Assembly: GCA_029261355.1 (NCBI GenBank)
Contig: JAJDBM010000054.1
Coordinates: 1 to 64,000, forward strand
DNA from: Nitrospirales bacterium
GTDB taxonomy: Bacteria; Nitrospirota; Nitrospiria; Nitrospirales; UBA8639
Reading direction: 5' to 3'
DNA: 64,000 nucleotides
A program made the translations under genes and the position numbers. The notes below the pieces were generated by a model. The model was not told the DNA's origin and made no database searches. It was given only the letters and a program-made list of their open reading frames with translations. Positions 16,968-26,258 of this stretch are shown one piece after another (positions within the stretch are counted from its first letter, which is position 1; every line of letters starts with the position of its first letter).

Positions 16968-16983
16968 CATACCGGTTGGTATG
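16968..16983. promoter_or_regulatory. Palindromic operator upstream of tetR and the efflux operon
   Basis: CATACC (16968-16973) and GGTATG (16978-16983) form a perfect inverted repeat with a 4-bp spacer, 34 bp before the tetR start. The arrangement is typical of TetR autoregulation. A matching GGTATGTAT half occurs at 17738-17746, just before the adaptor gene. Confidence 0.7.
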
Positions 16984-17017
16984 ATTGTATTTTGTGAGCA
17001 AAAAAGGAGGCCATGAT

Positions 17018-17695
17018 ATGGGTAAGCATACCGATACGAAGGAAAAGCTGCTAGAGACTATGACTCAGCTCATTTGGCAGAGCAATTACAGCAATGTTGG
17101 TGTGAATGAAATCTGTCAGCAAGCTGGGGTGACGAAGGGGAGTTTTTATCATTACTTTGAAACAAAAGCTGATTTGTTTTATGAGGCTTCTGAACATCAC
17201 TGGCTGGGCATGAAGAAAGATCTTGATGCGCTGTTTTCTCCCGCCTTTACTCCACTCGAACAATTAGAGAACCTCATTCAATTTGTCATTAATATTCAAA
17301 AAAAGGCCAAGACTGGAGACGATAACCCTGTTTCTGGTTGCCCATTCTTTACCGCAGGTGGTCAAGCTGGTGCTAACGAAATACGTGTGCGCGAGGCTTC
17401 TCAAAAAATGTCCGAACATGCAGTGAAGTATTGTGTGGCGCTGGTACGAAACCTTAAGGCCGAAAATGTCCTCAATAGCGAACTTGATCCTCAGCAGGTC
17501 GGTCGTTTGATCCATCAGTTTATCCAAGGTTTATTGATATATGGGCGCGTCTATTCAGACTTAGATATCGTAAAAATTGATCTCAGAGAAGGACTTTACC
17601 GATTGGTTGATCTTCAGCACGAATTCCGTCAGTCGTGGGCTGACTCCGAACCATTTCTCCAAGATGATGTCCTGTCACTCACTGTAGGGGAATAA
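17018..17695 (+). CDS. TetR-family regulator of the RND efflux operon
   Basis: A 225-residue protein with a TetR helix-turn-helix (I-C-Q-Q-A-G-V-T-K-G-S-F-Y-H-Y-F at about 33-48) and a helical ligand pocket that includes G-C-P-F-F-T-A-G-G. Preferred start at 17018 after GGAGG. A palindrome CATACC-N4-GGTATG sits just upstream, and a half copy precedes the next gene, so it probably represses itself and the efflux genes, with derepression by a toxic ligand. Spacing to the adaptor gene is 84 bp. Confidence 0.9.
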   Translation: MGKHTDTKEKLLETMTQLIWQSNYSNVGVNEICQQAGVTKGSFYHYFETKADLFYEASEHHWLGMKKDLDALFSPAFTPLEQLENLIQFVINIQKKAKTGDDNPVSGCPFFTAGGQAGANEIRVREASQKMSEHAVKYCVALVRNLKAENVLNSELDPQQVGRLIHQFIQGLLIYGRVYSDLDIVKIDLREGLYRLVDLQHEFRQSWADSEPFLQDDVLSLTVGE

Positions 17696-17737
17696 TGGCA
17701 AGCAAATTTTTCATTATTTAATGAATTAAACAGACTG

Positions 17738-17746
17738 GTATGTATT
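17738..17746 (+). promoter_or_regulatory. Second TetR operator half before the efflux adaptor gene
   Basis: GGTATGTAT matches the complement of the left arm of the palindrome at 16968-16983 including its outer flank. The opposite half is only 3 of 6 conserved. Lies about 35 bp before the adaptor start. Confidence 0.5.
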
Positions 17747-17779
17747 TTCGGTAACTTTTTAAAGACATCATTTGTGAGA

Positions 17780-18952
17780 ATGAATATGAGCACATTTCGA
17801 AACCTTCTGAAAACGCACCTTATCCTCACTCTGCTTGTCGTCATAGGATTCTTAGCCATCAGTGGAGTGACGATTCGCTATATCTCCCAGGCCTATGCTT
17901 CAAAAGACGCCCAGACTTCTGCCGGGCCACCGATTCCCTCTGTTGATGTGGTGACGCTACAACCACAATCCATTCGCAGTTGGAGTAAATTTTCTGGACG
18001 TTTACGAGCTGTAGATTATGTGGAAGTACGTCCTCGCGTGGGAGGGACGATTATGAACGTATTGTTTGAAGATGGCACTCTCGTTGAAAAGGGTGACTCA
18101 CTGTTCATGATTGATCCTCGACCCTTTAAGACTGAGTTCGCGAGTGCACGAGCTGAGCTTGAGTCGGCAGAGTCTCGAGCAACGCTCACCAAGCAGGAAC
18201 TGATGCGTGCAAAAGGGTTGGTGAAAAAGAACGCCATTTCTCAAAGTCGGTTTGATACGGCGAAAAACGATTATCGAATGGCGATGGCTTCAATTAATTC
18301 AGCCAAGGCCCGAATCAGGCGAGCCCATTTGGATCTCGAGTACGCCCACATCAAGGCCCCGGTATCTGGTCGGATTAGTCGTGCTGAAATTACTGAAGGA
18401 AATGTTATCGAAGCTGGCCCCAATGCTCCTGTGCTGACCACGATAGTTTCGATTGATCAGCTTTATGCGGAATTTGATGTGGATGAGCAGACCTATATCA
18501 AAACGAGGAGGCAATCAATCGGAAACACGATGCCCGTCGAATTAACACTCACGAGTGATGACAGCGTGGTGTACCAGGGGGTGATTCATTCATTTGATAA
18601 CCAATTGAATACCACATCCGGGACAATCCGAGCTCGGGCCATTTTCGACAACAAAGATGGAGCGCTGGTCCCTGGAATGTTTGTGGCAGTGCGTTTGGGT
18701 GCTCCCAGCGAGCAATCGACCTTGCTGGTGAGCGACCGTGCCGTGCGTACAGATCAAGATAAAAAGTATGTGTATATTGTCACTCCCGACAAGAAAGTGG
18801 CATATCGTGAGGTGAGACTAGGAGAGCCACGGGAAGGACAGCGTGTCGTGCTCTCTGGCCTGGCACCTGGAGACCAGGTATTGGTCAACAGTTTGCAACG
18901 TGTCCGCCCTGATATGGAAGTACAACCGGTCGACATTACTGGAAAAAAATAA
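17780..18952 (+). CDS. RND efflux periplasmic adaptor subunit
   Basis: A ~390-residue membrane fusion protein. After an N-terminal hydrophobic segment come a lipoyl/barrel-sandwich half (V-R-P-R-V-G-G-T-I-M-N-V), a coiled-coil hairpin between about 115 and 190, the second lipoyl half (I-K-A-P-V-S-G-R-I-S-R), and beta-barrel and membrane-proximal domains (L-V-P-G-M-F-V-A-V-R). It bridges the inner-membrane pump and the outer-membrane channel encoded next. The exact start is uncertain: GTG 17774, ATG 17780 and ATG 17786 are all in frame, and none has a strong ribosome binding site. Confidence 0.92.
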   Translation: MNMSTFRNLLKTHLILTLLVVIGFLAISGVTIRYISQAYASKDAQTSAGPPIPSVDVVTLQPQSIRSWSKFSGRLRAVDYVEVRPRVGGTIMNVLFEDGTLVEKGDSLFMIDPRPFKTEFASARAELESAESRATLTKQELMRAKGLVKKNAISQSRFDTAKNDYRMAMASINSAKARIRRAHLDLEYAHIKAPVSGRISRAEITEGNVIEAGPNAPVLTTIVSIDQLYAEFDVDEQTYIKTRRQSIGNTMPVELTLTSDDSVVYQGVIHSFDNQLNTTSGTIRARAIFDNKDGALVPGMFVAVRLGAPSEQSTLLVSDRAVRTDQDKKYVYIVTPDKKVAYREVRLGEPREGQRVVLSGLAPGDQVLVNSLQRVRPDMEVQPVDITGKK

Positions 18953-19019
18953 GTTCCCGGTTACTGTCAATGCGTGACTTCCAGTCACGAATGTTTCAAC
19001 GAACGAGAGACCTCGAATC

Positions 19020-22000
19020 ATGAATATCGCAAAGATCTTTATCGACCGACCAATTTTTGCAGGAGTTCTATCGACCCTGATCTTTCTCAGCGGCCTGATT
19101 GCGATGTTTCAATTACCGATTTCTGAATACCCTGAAGTTGTGCCACCTTCCGTTGTGGTTATCGCTCATTTCCCTGGTGCAAACCCCAAGGTTATTGCCG
19201 AGACTGTCGCGACGCCGCTCGAAGAACAGATTAACGGTGTGGACAACATGTTGTATATGTATTCGCAATCAACGTCTGATGGGAAGATGACGCTGACTGT
19301 TACCTTTGACCTGGGAACTGATCCTGACCTCGCTCAGCAGCTGGTGCAGAACCGAGTCTCTCAGGCTGTACCGCGCTTACCTGCCGTTACCAGACAATTG
19401 GGCGTGACGACGATTAAAAGCTCACCCCAACTGACCATGGTGGTTCATGTGAAGTCCCCGAATGATCGCTATGACATGCTCTATTTGCGTAATTACGCTG
19501 TTCTGAATATCAAGGATGAATTAGCCAAAATTGCTGGTGTTGGACAGGTGCAGCTGTTTGGGGCTGGAGATTATGCCATGCGCATTTGGCTCAATCCTGA
19601 AAAAATTGCTGAACGCAATCTCACGGCAGGAGATGTCGTTAATGCTGTTCGTGAACAGAACGTTCAGATTGCAGCTGGAATCATTGGTGGTGCTCCTTAT
19701 GCGGATGTGGTGCAGCTGCAACTACCTGTGAATGCCAAGGGACGGTTAGAAACGCCAGAAGAATTTGAGCAAATCATTGTTCGAACCGGAGCAGAAGGAC
19801 AGATTACGAGACTGAAAGATGTGGCAGGTGTGGAGATGGGGGCTTCGGAATATGCGTTGCGCTCCTTACTCAATAATAAGAATGCCGCGGCCATACCGAT
19901 TTTTGCCTCACCTGGCGCCAATGCGCTGGATATTTCAAACAATGTTCGGGCGAAAATGGAAGAGCTGAAAAGAAATTTCCCTGAAGGTGTTGACTACAGT
20001 GTTGTCTATGACCCGACGATATTTGTGAGAGACTCTATTAAAGCCGTGATTGTGACGCTCCTGGAAGCGATTGCTCTCGTTGTCCTGGTGGTCATTGTAT
20101 TCCTTCAGACATGGCGTGCGTCTATTATTCCATTGTTGGCAGTTCCCGTCTCCATCATTGGAACCTTCGCGGTTCTCTATCTGTTTGGGTTTTCCATCAA
20201 TGTGCTGACATTGTTTGGCTTGATTCTCTCAATTGGAATTGTTGTTGATGACGCTATTGTTGTCGTGGAAAACGTCGAGCGTAATATTGAAAATGGCCTC
20301 TCCCCAAAAGAAGCCACCTATAAAGCCATGCGCGAAGTTAGTGGTCCGATCATTGCTATTACGCTTACACTCATCGCCGTGTTTGTACCGATTGCTTTTA
20401 TCAGTGGCCTAACTGGACAGTTTTATCGTCAATTTGCGTTGACGATTGCCATTTCCACTGTGATTTCTGCGTTTAACTCACTGACCTTGAGTCCGGCTAT
20501 GGCGAGTCTGCTCCTTAAGCCAAAAGGTCAGGGCAATGATTGGTTGACGCGGGGAATGAATTCGATTTTTGGAAGATTTTTTGAAAAGTTTAATCAATTT
20601 TTCAAATTTAGTTCAGACAAATATTCCAGTGGTGTTGGGAAAATTATCATTCGTCGGAGTGTGGCCCTCACGATCTATCTGGGGTTATTGACGGCCGCAT
20701 ACGGCATGTTTAATCTTGTGCCAGCCGGCTTTGTTCCATCTCAAGACAAACAGTATTTAGTGAGCTTTGCTCAACTGCCAGATGGTGCCACCTTGGATCG
20801 AACTGAATTGGTGTTGGATGAAATGTCTAAACTTGCGCTCCAAACACCGGGTGTGAGTGGGGCAGTCGGATTTCCAGGACTCTCGATCAATGGCTTCACC
20901 AATAGCTCTAGCGCAGGGATTGTATTTGTCACCCTCGATGAATTTGATAAACGAACCAACTCGTCGATGTCTGGATTTGCGATCAGTCAAACGCTGCAAG
21001 AAAAGTATAATGCCATTGAGGAGGCATTTGTTGCGATTTTTCCTCCACCGCCGGTTGAGGGGCTTGGCACAATTGGTGGGTTCAAGCTCCAGATCGAAGA
21101 CCGAACTGACCAAGGTTATCAGGCTTTACAGGAAGCGTTGGGGAAGGTTATGGACAAAGCCTACGCAGCATCGGAACTGACTGGCGTTTTTTCCAGTTAC
21201 AAAATTAGCGTACCGCAACTTTATGCGGATTTGGATCGTACGAAAGCTAAGCAACTTGGACTCAACATTAACGAAGTGTTTGAAGCCATGCAGATCTATC
21301 TCGGATCGCTCTATATCAATGACTTCAACACGTTTGGGCGTACGTACCAAGTGATTGCGCAGGCCGAAAAACAGTTCCGTGATGCCCCGAATGATATCCT
21401 GAACCTCAAGGTTCGAAATCGTAGAGGCGAAATGGTCCCACTGGGTTCTGTGTTGGAGCTCAGCGAAACGTTCGGACCGGAATCTGCTCAGCGATATAAC
21501 GCGTTTCGAGCAGCAGATCTGAATGGAGATGCCGCACCAGGATACTCCTCAGGTCAGGCACAAGATACGATCACGAAGATCTTAGAAGAGACTCTTCCTC
21601 CCGGTATGCAGTTTGAGTGGACGGATCTCACGTATCAGAAAATTCTAGCAGGCGATTCAACGATGTACGTGATCCCGCTGGTTGTGTTTCTCGTTTTCCT
21701 TGTGCTGGCTGCACTCTATGAGAGTCTCACTCTTCCGCTGGCGATTATTCTCATTGTGCCCATGAGTAGCCTGTTCGCGTTGATTGGCGTATGGCTGACT
21801 GGTGGCGATAACAATATCTTCACACAGGTCAGCCTGTTTGTGCTTATGGGACTCGCGACCAAAAATGCCATTTTGATTGTGGAGTTCGCTCGGGAACTGG
21901 AGGAGAAAGGCCGAAGCATTACCCAGGCGGCGATTGAAGCTAGTCGATTGCGTTTGCGTCCCATTCTCATGACCTCGTTCGCATTCATCATGGGTGTCTT

Positions 22001-22205
22001 GCCGATGGCCGTCTCAAGTGGTGCCGGGGCTGAAATGCGAAACGCTATGGGTATTGCCGTATTTGCCGGCATGCTGGGGGTGACGTTTTTTGGTTTGTTC
22101 CTTACCCCCGTATTCTATGTGGTGCTACGCAAATTAGAAACTCGTTCTTCGAAAAACAAAATTATTAGTGAAGAGCTCAGACATGATGCCGTACCCAACA
22201 ACTAA
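19020..22205 (+). CDS. RND multidrug efflux permease (HAE1 type)
   Basis: A 1061-residue pump of normal AcrB/MexB length with twelve expected transmembrane helices and two large periplasmic loops. The proton-relay pair is present in G-I-V-V-D-D-A-I-V-V-V-E-N-V-E-R (helix 4), with the matching Lys in helix 10 (A-T-K-N-A-I-L-I-V-E-F). The N-terminus (F-I-D-R-P-I-F-A) is typical. It takes up hydrophobic or amphiphilic compounds from the membrane and periplasm and exports them with the adaptor and outer-membrane factor. HAE1 class is clear; the substrate is not. Confidence 0.95.
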   Translation: MNIAKIFIDRPIFAGVLSTLIFLSGLIAMFQLPISEYPEVVPPSVVVIAHFPGANPKVIAETVATPLEEQINGVDNMLYMYSQSTSDGKMTLTVTFDLGTDPDLAQQLVQNRVSQAVPRLPAVTRQLGVTTIKSSPQLTMVVHVKSPNDRYDMLYLRNYAVLNIKDELAKIAGVGQVQLFGAGDYAMRIWLNPEKIAERNLTAGDVVNAVREQNVQIAAGIIGGAPYADVVQLQLPVNAKGRLETPEEFEQIIVRTGAEGQITRLKDVAGVEMGASEYALRSLLNNKNAAAIPIFASPGANALDISNNVRAKMEELKRNFPEGVDYSVVYDPTIFVRDSIKAVIVTLLEAIALVVLVVIVFLQTWRASIIPLLAVPVSIIGTFAVLYLFGFSINVLTLFGLILSIGIVVDDAIVVVENVERNIENGLSPKEATYKAMREVSGPIIAITLTLIAVFVPIAFISGLTGQFYRQFALTIAISTVISAFNSLTLSPAMASLLLKPKGQGNDWLTRGMNSIFGRFFEKFNQFFKFSSDKYSSGVGKIIIRRSVALTIYLGLLTAAYGMFNLVPAGFVPSQDKQYLVSFAQLPDGATLDRTELVLDEMSKLALQTPGVSGAVGFPGLSINGFTNSSSAGIVFVTLDEFDKRTNSSMSGFAISQTLQEKYNAIEEAFVAIFPPPPVEGLGTIGGFKLQIEDRTDQGYQALQEALGKVMDKAYAASELTGVFSSYKISVPQLYADLDRTKAKQLGLNINEVFEAMQIYLGSLYINDFNTFGRTYQVIAQAEKQFRDAPNDILNLKVRNRRGEMVPLGSVLELSETFGPESAQRYNAFRAADLNGDAAPGYSSGQAQDTITKILEETLPPGMQFEWTDLTYQKILAGDSTMYVIPLVVFLVFLVLAALYESLTLPLAIILIVPMSSLFALIGVWLTGGDNNIFTQVSLFVLMGLATKNAILIVEFARELEEKGRSITQAAIEASRLRLRPILMTSFAFIMGVLPMAVSSGAGAEMRNAMGIAVFAGMLGVTFFGLFLTPVFYVVLRKLETRSSKNKIISEELRHDAVPNN

Positions 22206-23640
22206 GATATTCAGGCTAGGGATTCTCATTCTGGCCCTCCTGGTTCTATCGGCATGTTCAGTCGGTCGGGACTATCAGGCACCGGAAATTGAGCCTTTGG
22301 TTCAAGACCAGTTCTTGGAACAGGATCAAGGTCGCTTCCAAGCCACTGAGCCCATTATTGCCTGGTGGCGAGAATTTAATGAAAACCAGCTCAGTCTGTT
22401 GGTTGAACAAGCACTTGATCATAACCTCGATGTTCGTATTGCTTTAGCCAACTTGCAAGAAGCACGTTTTTTGTTAGGTGAAACCAAGTTCGATCGCTTT
22501 CCGACCATCGAAGCTGATGGCGATCTTACTCGTCAGCTACAAACAGAGGAAGGTTTATTTCCCCCGTTCGGTGATCGAGTGCAGACGACGTATAACACGG
22601 GTTTTGATGCATTATGGGAATTAAATTTATTTGGCCGTGTCAGTCAGCGTATTGCGGCATCTGAGGCCAACTTAGAAGCCCGTGAGGCCGATCTCGAGGC
22701 CTTTTATGTGACGATCGCCGCAGAAGTTGCTCGAACGTATATCGAGTTGCGAGGAGCACAATACCGATTAGATGTCGCCAGACGAAACACGGACAATCAA
22801 CAACAAACGTATGACCTGACGCGTGATCTGTTTGAAGGAGGGGTCAGTGATAAGCTGGATATTGAGCGAGCCAACACCCAGCTAGAATTGACGAAGTCTA
22901 CGATTCATCCACTTGAAGCGGAGGTGAATGGGGCGATGAATCGCTTGGCAGTTTTGACAGGGCAACCCCCAACGGCCTTGCACGATTTACTCCTAGCCGA
23001 TAAGGCCCTTCCATCCATTCCGAGTACAGTTAATGTTGGAAATCCCGTCGATCTACTTAAGCGCCGACCAGACATTCGGGCGGCCGAACGAGAATTTGCC
23101 AGTGCTGTGGCCGAATATAATTTGAATGTTGCCGACCTCTATCCCAATGTCACATTCAAGGGCAGTCTTGGTTTTTCATCTACTTCGATTTCTAACTTAT
23201 TAACCGGGGGAGCGGGGACGTATCTCCTTGGCCCTCAAATTAATTGGGCTGCATTTAATATTGGTCGTGTACGTGCTCGGATTGATGCAGCTGATGCCAG
23301 AACTCATGCACGTCTGGCATCATTTGAAAAAACCGTCTTGCAGGCCTTGGAAGAGACCGAGACGGCTATGGTCAAGTTCTCGCGTGAGGAACGGAGCCGG
23401 GCTCACTTGCAGAATGCTGCGGCGTCCAGTGCTAAGGCTGTGAGCTATGCTCAAGACCGGTTCGAGGCAGGAATAGACAATCTTCTTGATGTCCTTGTGG
23501 CTCAACGGACTATGCTTGAAGCCCAAGATCGATTGGCGAATAGTGAAATTAACGTCGCACTGAACCTTATTTCCATTTATAAAGCCCTCGGTGGAGGATG
23601 GCAGGTAAAAACATCTTCTGCTATGACCGCAGCTCACTAA
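22183..23640 (+). CDS. TolC/OprM-type outer-membrane efflux factor (NodT family lipoprotein)
   Basis: A 485-residue outer-membrane factor with a lipobox L-S-A-C near residue 26, so it is probably lipid-anchored. It has two repeats of the OEP fold, with W-W-R-E-F-N-E-N-Q-L-S-L near residue 55 and R-R-P-D-I-R-A-A-E-R in the second half, both signatures of the OprM/NodT group. Start codons ATG 22183/22186 overlap the end of the pump gene by about 20 bp, implying translational coupling. It completes the tripartite pump. Confidence 0.93.
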   Translation: MMPYPTTKIFRLGILILALLVLSACSVGRDYQAPEIEPLVQDQFLEQDQGRFQATEPIIAWWREFNENQLSLLVEQALDHNLDVRIALANLQEARFLLGETKFDRFPTIEADGDLTRQLQTEEGLFPPFGDRVQTTYNTGFDALWELNLFGRVSQRIAASEANLEAREADLEAFYVTIAAEVARTYIELRGAQYRLDVARRNTDNQQQTYDLTRDLFEGGVSDKLDIERANTQLELTKSTIHPLEAEVNGAMNRLAVLTGQPPTALHDLLLADKALPSIPSTVNVGNPVDLLKRRPDIRAAEREFASAVAEYNLNVADLYPNVTFKGSLGFSSTSISNLLTGGAGTYLLGPQINWAAFNIGRVRARIDAADARTHARLASFEKTVLQALEETETAMVKFSREERSRAHLQNAAASSAKAVSYAQDRFEAGIDNLLDVLVAQRTMLEAQDRLANSEINVALNLISIYKALGGGWQVKTSSAMTAAH

Positions 23641-23793
23641 AGATAGTGTTGTTGACGCGTTTTTAATACTCCTCTCCTGATGTAGGCCCATGTTTTGATC
23701 TCACAAAAATACTTTATTAGCGTAAAAGGCTAATCCTGATTCGATTTGTGAGACCTCGCATAATTGTCAATTAAAGACCTTACCCGTTCTCTT

Positions 23794-24588
23794 CTATACA
23801 TAAATCCCAAACTGAGAATGAAGACAAATTTTCTTCTCATCCTCGTTCTTTAATTCTCGTTCAGTGATCAACGTTCTGGCATGCGTAATTTTTAATGTGC
23901 GATCCTTTAACGTTGCACGCCCATCTGGAAGGGCTAATGTTACGAGAGGTTCACGCGTGAAGAGGGATTCTTCAGAGGTTTGGTGGAATTGGCATCGGTC
24001 CGCAAATTCTTCAAGCTTGCAGGCAGTAGGGTTCACGACAAAACGAATTTGCCAATCGTGGTCATCAGATTCTCGAACTTCTAGGGCTTGCATGCCTTCA
24101 TATGCTCCAATTCGATACTGTTTCCCTTCTGGCGTTGTACTCACTTCGTGCTTGTCGAGTCTCATTGGCATTCGGACTGACTCACCATTACCGACATCGA
24201 CTAAATATTGATGGCAATCAATTTCAACGATTAACACCATATGATCATAGGCGGGAGACAATGCTTTTTTCTGCATCATCTGAGCCGAACACATTCGGAC
24301 TCGAAAGCCTAATGCTTCCAAGAGACGATGAAAGAGTCCATTGCTCTCATAGCACAAGCCGCCTCGCTTTTCTTCGACAATTTTTCGCTCTGCCATTCCT
24401 CGTTCTAGGAGAATCGGGCGGCCTTGATGAATATCGAGATTTTCGAAGGGTACGGTTAACAAAAATGCCTGTTGGAGTGCCACAAGCACATTCACTGATA
24501 TAAATCTTGGGCCGATGTACCCGATACGGCTGAATGTCTGATTAATATCTATTTCCACTGTGTTTGGTTTTCTAGGCGAATCACTCAT
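23794..24588 (-). CDS. nat: Arylamine N-acetyltransferase
   Basis: A 264-residue NAT-family enzyme. The catalytic Cys79 sits in the canonical R-G-G-L-C-Y-E-S-N motif; the His (Y-D-H-M-V-L-I-V) and Asp (V-D-V-G-N-G) of the Cys-His-Asp triad follow in order. NATs transfer acyl groups from CoA thioesters to arylamines and hydrazines, and some make amide bonds in secondary metabolism. The start codon shares a base with the stop of the sigma factor (TAATG), so it is the last gene of the ECF41 operon and probably under that sigma factor. Confidence 0.92.
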   Translation of the reverse strand: MSDSPRKPNTVEIDINQTFSRIGYIGPRFISVNVLVALQQAFLLTVPFENLDIHQGRPILLERGMAERKIVEEKRGGLCYESNGLFHRLLEALGFRVRMCSAQMMQKKALSPAYDHMVLIVEIDCHQYLVDVGNGESVRMPMRLDKHEVSTTPEGKQYRIGAYEGMQALEVRESDDHDWQIRFVVNPTACKLEEFADRCQFHQTSEESLFTREPLVTLALPDGRATLKDRTLKITHARTLITERELKNEDEKKICLHSQFGIYV

Positions 24589-25487
24589 TACCTTATCCTA
24601 TGACCTGTCTTTCGTAAGAGACAGAGCTTCTCAGGGTTTCGCATGATGTATATATTTGTCGCTTCCCCGTTGTTATTAAAAGCGAAGGAAACGGAGGCGA
24701 TGATCTGATCGTTCTGATAAAATATGAGACCCTGGTTGCCGTTAATTTCCGATGAAATCTGATGGAAATCTCCCCAGGCGGGATTTAAGGTTTGTGAGAT
24801 AAATTTCAGTATTTTTTCTTTTCCATGCAGAACTTTTTTTACGGCAATCACTTTCCCATCACTGTCGGCACAGAGGGTAATGTCCTCGGAGAGCAATACC
24901 TCAAGCCGGTCTGTGGTTCCGTTCTCAATGGCCATCCGAAATGCAGCGAGCAGTCTTTTTTGTCTATCAGGGGGAGTGTCATGTCTGATGTTCGATTGGT
25001 CAAGATGGGGGCGAGCTCTGGAAACTAGTTTCCGGCATGCGTTTTCTTGGATGTGAAGAATGTGTGAAATTTCGGCATAGGTGAAATCAAAAATCTCATA
25101 CAGCAAATATGCGGCGCGTTCTTTAGGCGTGAGACGTTCTAGCAATAATAGGAATGCCGTGGTGAGAGAGGAGGCGAGTAGTGCCTGATCTTCTGGGGTC
25201 TCATGTGTGAACGTATGTATTGGTTCGGGGAGCCATGTCCCCACATAGTTGACTCTGGTTTTATGGGCTGTTTGTAACAGGTCGATGCATCTGCGAGTGC
25301 ATACCATGGTGAGCCAAGATGAAGGATTGTGAATGAGGCTTGTATCCGCTCCTTGCCATTTTAGGTAGATGTCTTGTACCGCGTCTTCTGCTTCCGAGAA
25401 TGATCCCAATATGCGATAGGCGAGTCCCAGCAATCTGGGCCTGGCGTTGGTGAAGATAGCTAAGTCTTTTTGATCACTCATACTCAA
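24588..25487 (-). CDS. ECF41-type RNA polymerase sigma factor with C-terminal SnoaL-like domain
   Basis: A 299-residue sigma factor: sigma region 2 (A-Y-R-I-L-G-S-F-S-E-A-E-D-A-V-Q-D at about 23-39), a W-L-P-E-P linker motif characteristic of group ECF41, sigma region 4 (L-T-P-K-E-R-A-A-Y-L-L with an E-I-S-H-I-L recognition helix) and a ~110-residue SnoaL-like extension that controls activity in this group. The group's DGGGK motif reads D-S-D-G-K here, and the terminal N-P-D-K-L motif reads N-P-E-K-L. ECF41 genes typically lie beside carboxymuconolactone decarboxylase-like genes, as here: overlap of 4 bp with the upstream gene and 1 bp with nat. Confidence 0.92.
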   Translation of the reverse strand: MSMSDQKDLAIFTNARPRLLGLAYRILGSFSEAEDAVQDIYLKWQGADTSLIHNPSSWLTMVCTRRCIDLLQTAHKTRVNYVGTWLPEPIHTFTHETPEDQALLASSLTTAFLLLLERLTPKERAAYLLYEIFDFTYAEISHILHIQENACRKLVSRARPHLDQSNIRHDTPPDRQKRLLAAFRMAIENGTTDRLEVLLSEDITLCADSDGKVIAVKKVLHGKEKILKFISQTLNPAWGDFHQISSEINGNQGLIFYQNDQIIASVSFAFNNNGEATNIYIMRNPEKLCLLRKTGHRIR

Positions 25488-25915
25488 TATGTTGAAACCT
25501 GAAATCTATTCCACAGGTTTATCATGTTGATGATCGCGGTTAAAGTGCTAATTTCTTGATTGGAAAAATGTTTTTGAAGTTCTGTCTTCAATGTCCCATA
25601 GTCGGTTTCGGTATTCATGTGAGTCAGTGCCTCTGTCCATTTAAGGGCCGCCTTTTCACATTCCGTGAAATCGTTCACATGCTGCCAGACAATCAACCGG
25701 TCTAGTCGTTCATTTGTTTCTCCATCTTTGCGTGCCTCTTTCGTATGCATTTTTACACAAAAAGCACATTGGTTTATCTGTGATGCTCGTAGTTTGACAA
25801 GATGATGTAGGGGGCGATTGAACTCATATTGAGTAATTGCATGTTCTACGGATTCCAGTACGTGGAGAATGTCAGGGATTTCTTGGTCATATCGAATCGT
25901 GGTGGTTTTTAGCAT
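25484..25915 (-). CDS. Carboxymuconolactone decarboxylase/AhpD-like protein
   Basis: A 143-residue all-helical protein of the CMD/AhpD family with the redox motif C-A-F-C-V-K-M-H-T-K-E-A (C-x2-C followed by His), typical of alkylhydroperoxidase D-like proteins that cycle a disulfide. Its stop overlaps the ECF41 sigma start (ATGA, 25484-25487). In ECF41 loci this type of protein is the usual partner and usual promoter target. Its substrate is unknown; a peroxide or electrophile response is likely from the fold. Confidence 0.9.
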   Translation of the reverse strand: MLKTTTIRYDQEIPDILHVLESVEHAITQYEFNRPLHHLVKLRASQINQCAFCVKMHTKEARKDGETNERLDRLIVWQHVNDFTECEKAALKWTEALTHMNTETDYGTLKTELQKHFSNQEISTLTAIINMINLWNRFQVSTY

Positions 25916-25961
25916 TATCCATTCCTTTGTTTGAAAGCGTAATTAATCCTTTCATAGATAA

Positions 25962-25988
25962 GACGATTGGAGATGGTCGTGTGTGACA
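25962..25988 (-). promoter_or_regulatory. Predicted ECF41-dependent promoter of the CMD-sigma-nat operon
   Basis: Read on the minus strand, TGTCACA (25982-25988) and CGTC (25962-25965) are separated by exactly 16 bases. This matches the group ECF41 consensus as I know it (TGTCACA, 16-bp spacer, CGTC). It lies 47 bp upstream of the first gene's start, suggesting autoregulation. Confidence 0.75.
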
Positions 25989-26258
25989 TTCAGAAGGGGG
26001 TAATATCATAGATAATTGAAATCAAAGGGAAATATTTATGTGTCGTGTAAGATTGTATGCTCCATTGCCGTGTCATACTCGCTGAGTCCTGACGACATTC
26101 TCTTGCCTTTTAAGGGCAAAGGTTCTACCATTTTTCTCATACTTTTTTCTTATTTATTGCGGCCTTCTTTGTTCGGTTCCTCCTATCATTTTAGGCCGCA
26201 GCCTAAGACTGATTGAGTTGTTAGCGTTTAGTCAGAGAATTAATGTGGAGCGATTTCC
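25989..26258. other. Divergent intergenic region between the ECF41 operon and the sensor protein gene
   Basis: Beyond the ECF41 promoter no further gene is convincing; a 66-codon plus-strand frame at 26016 has no ribosome binding site and no family. A GTGGAG site precedes the sensor protein ATG. Confidence 0.45.
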
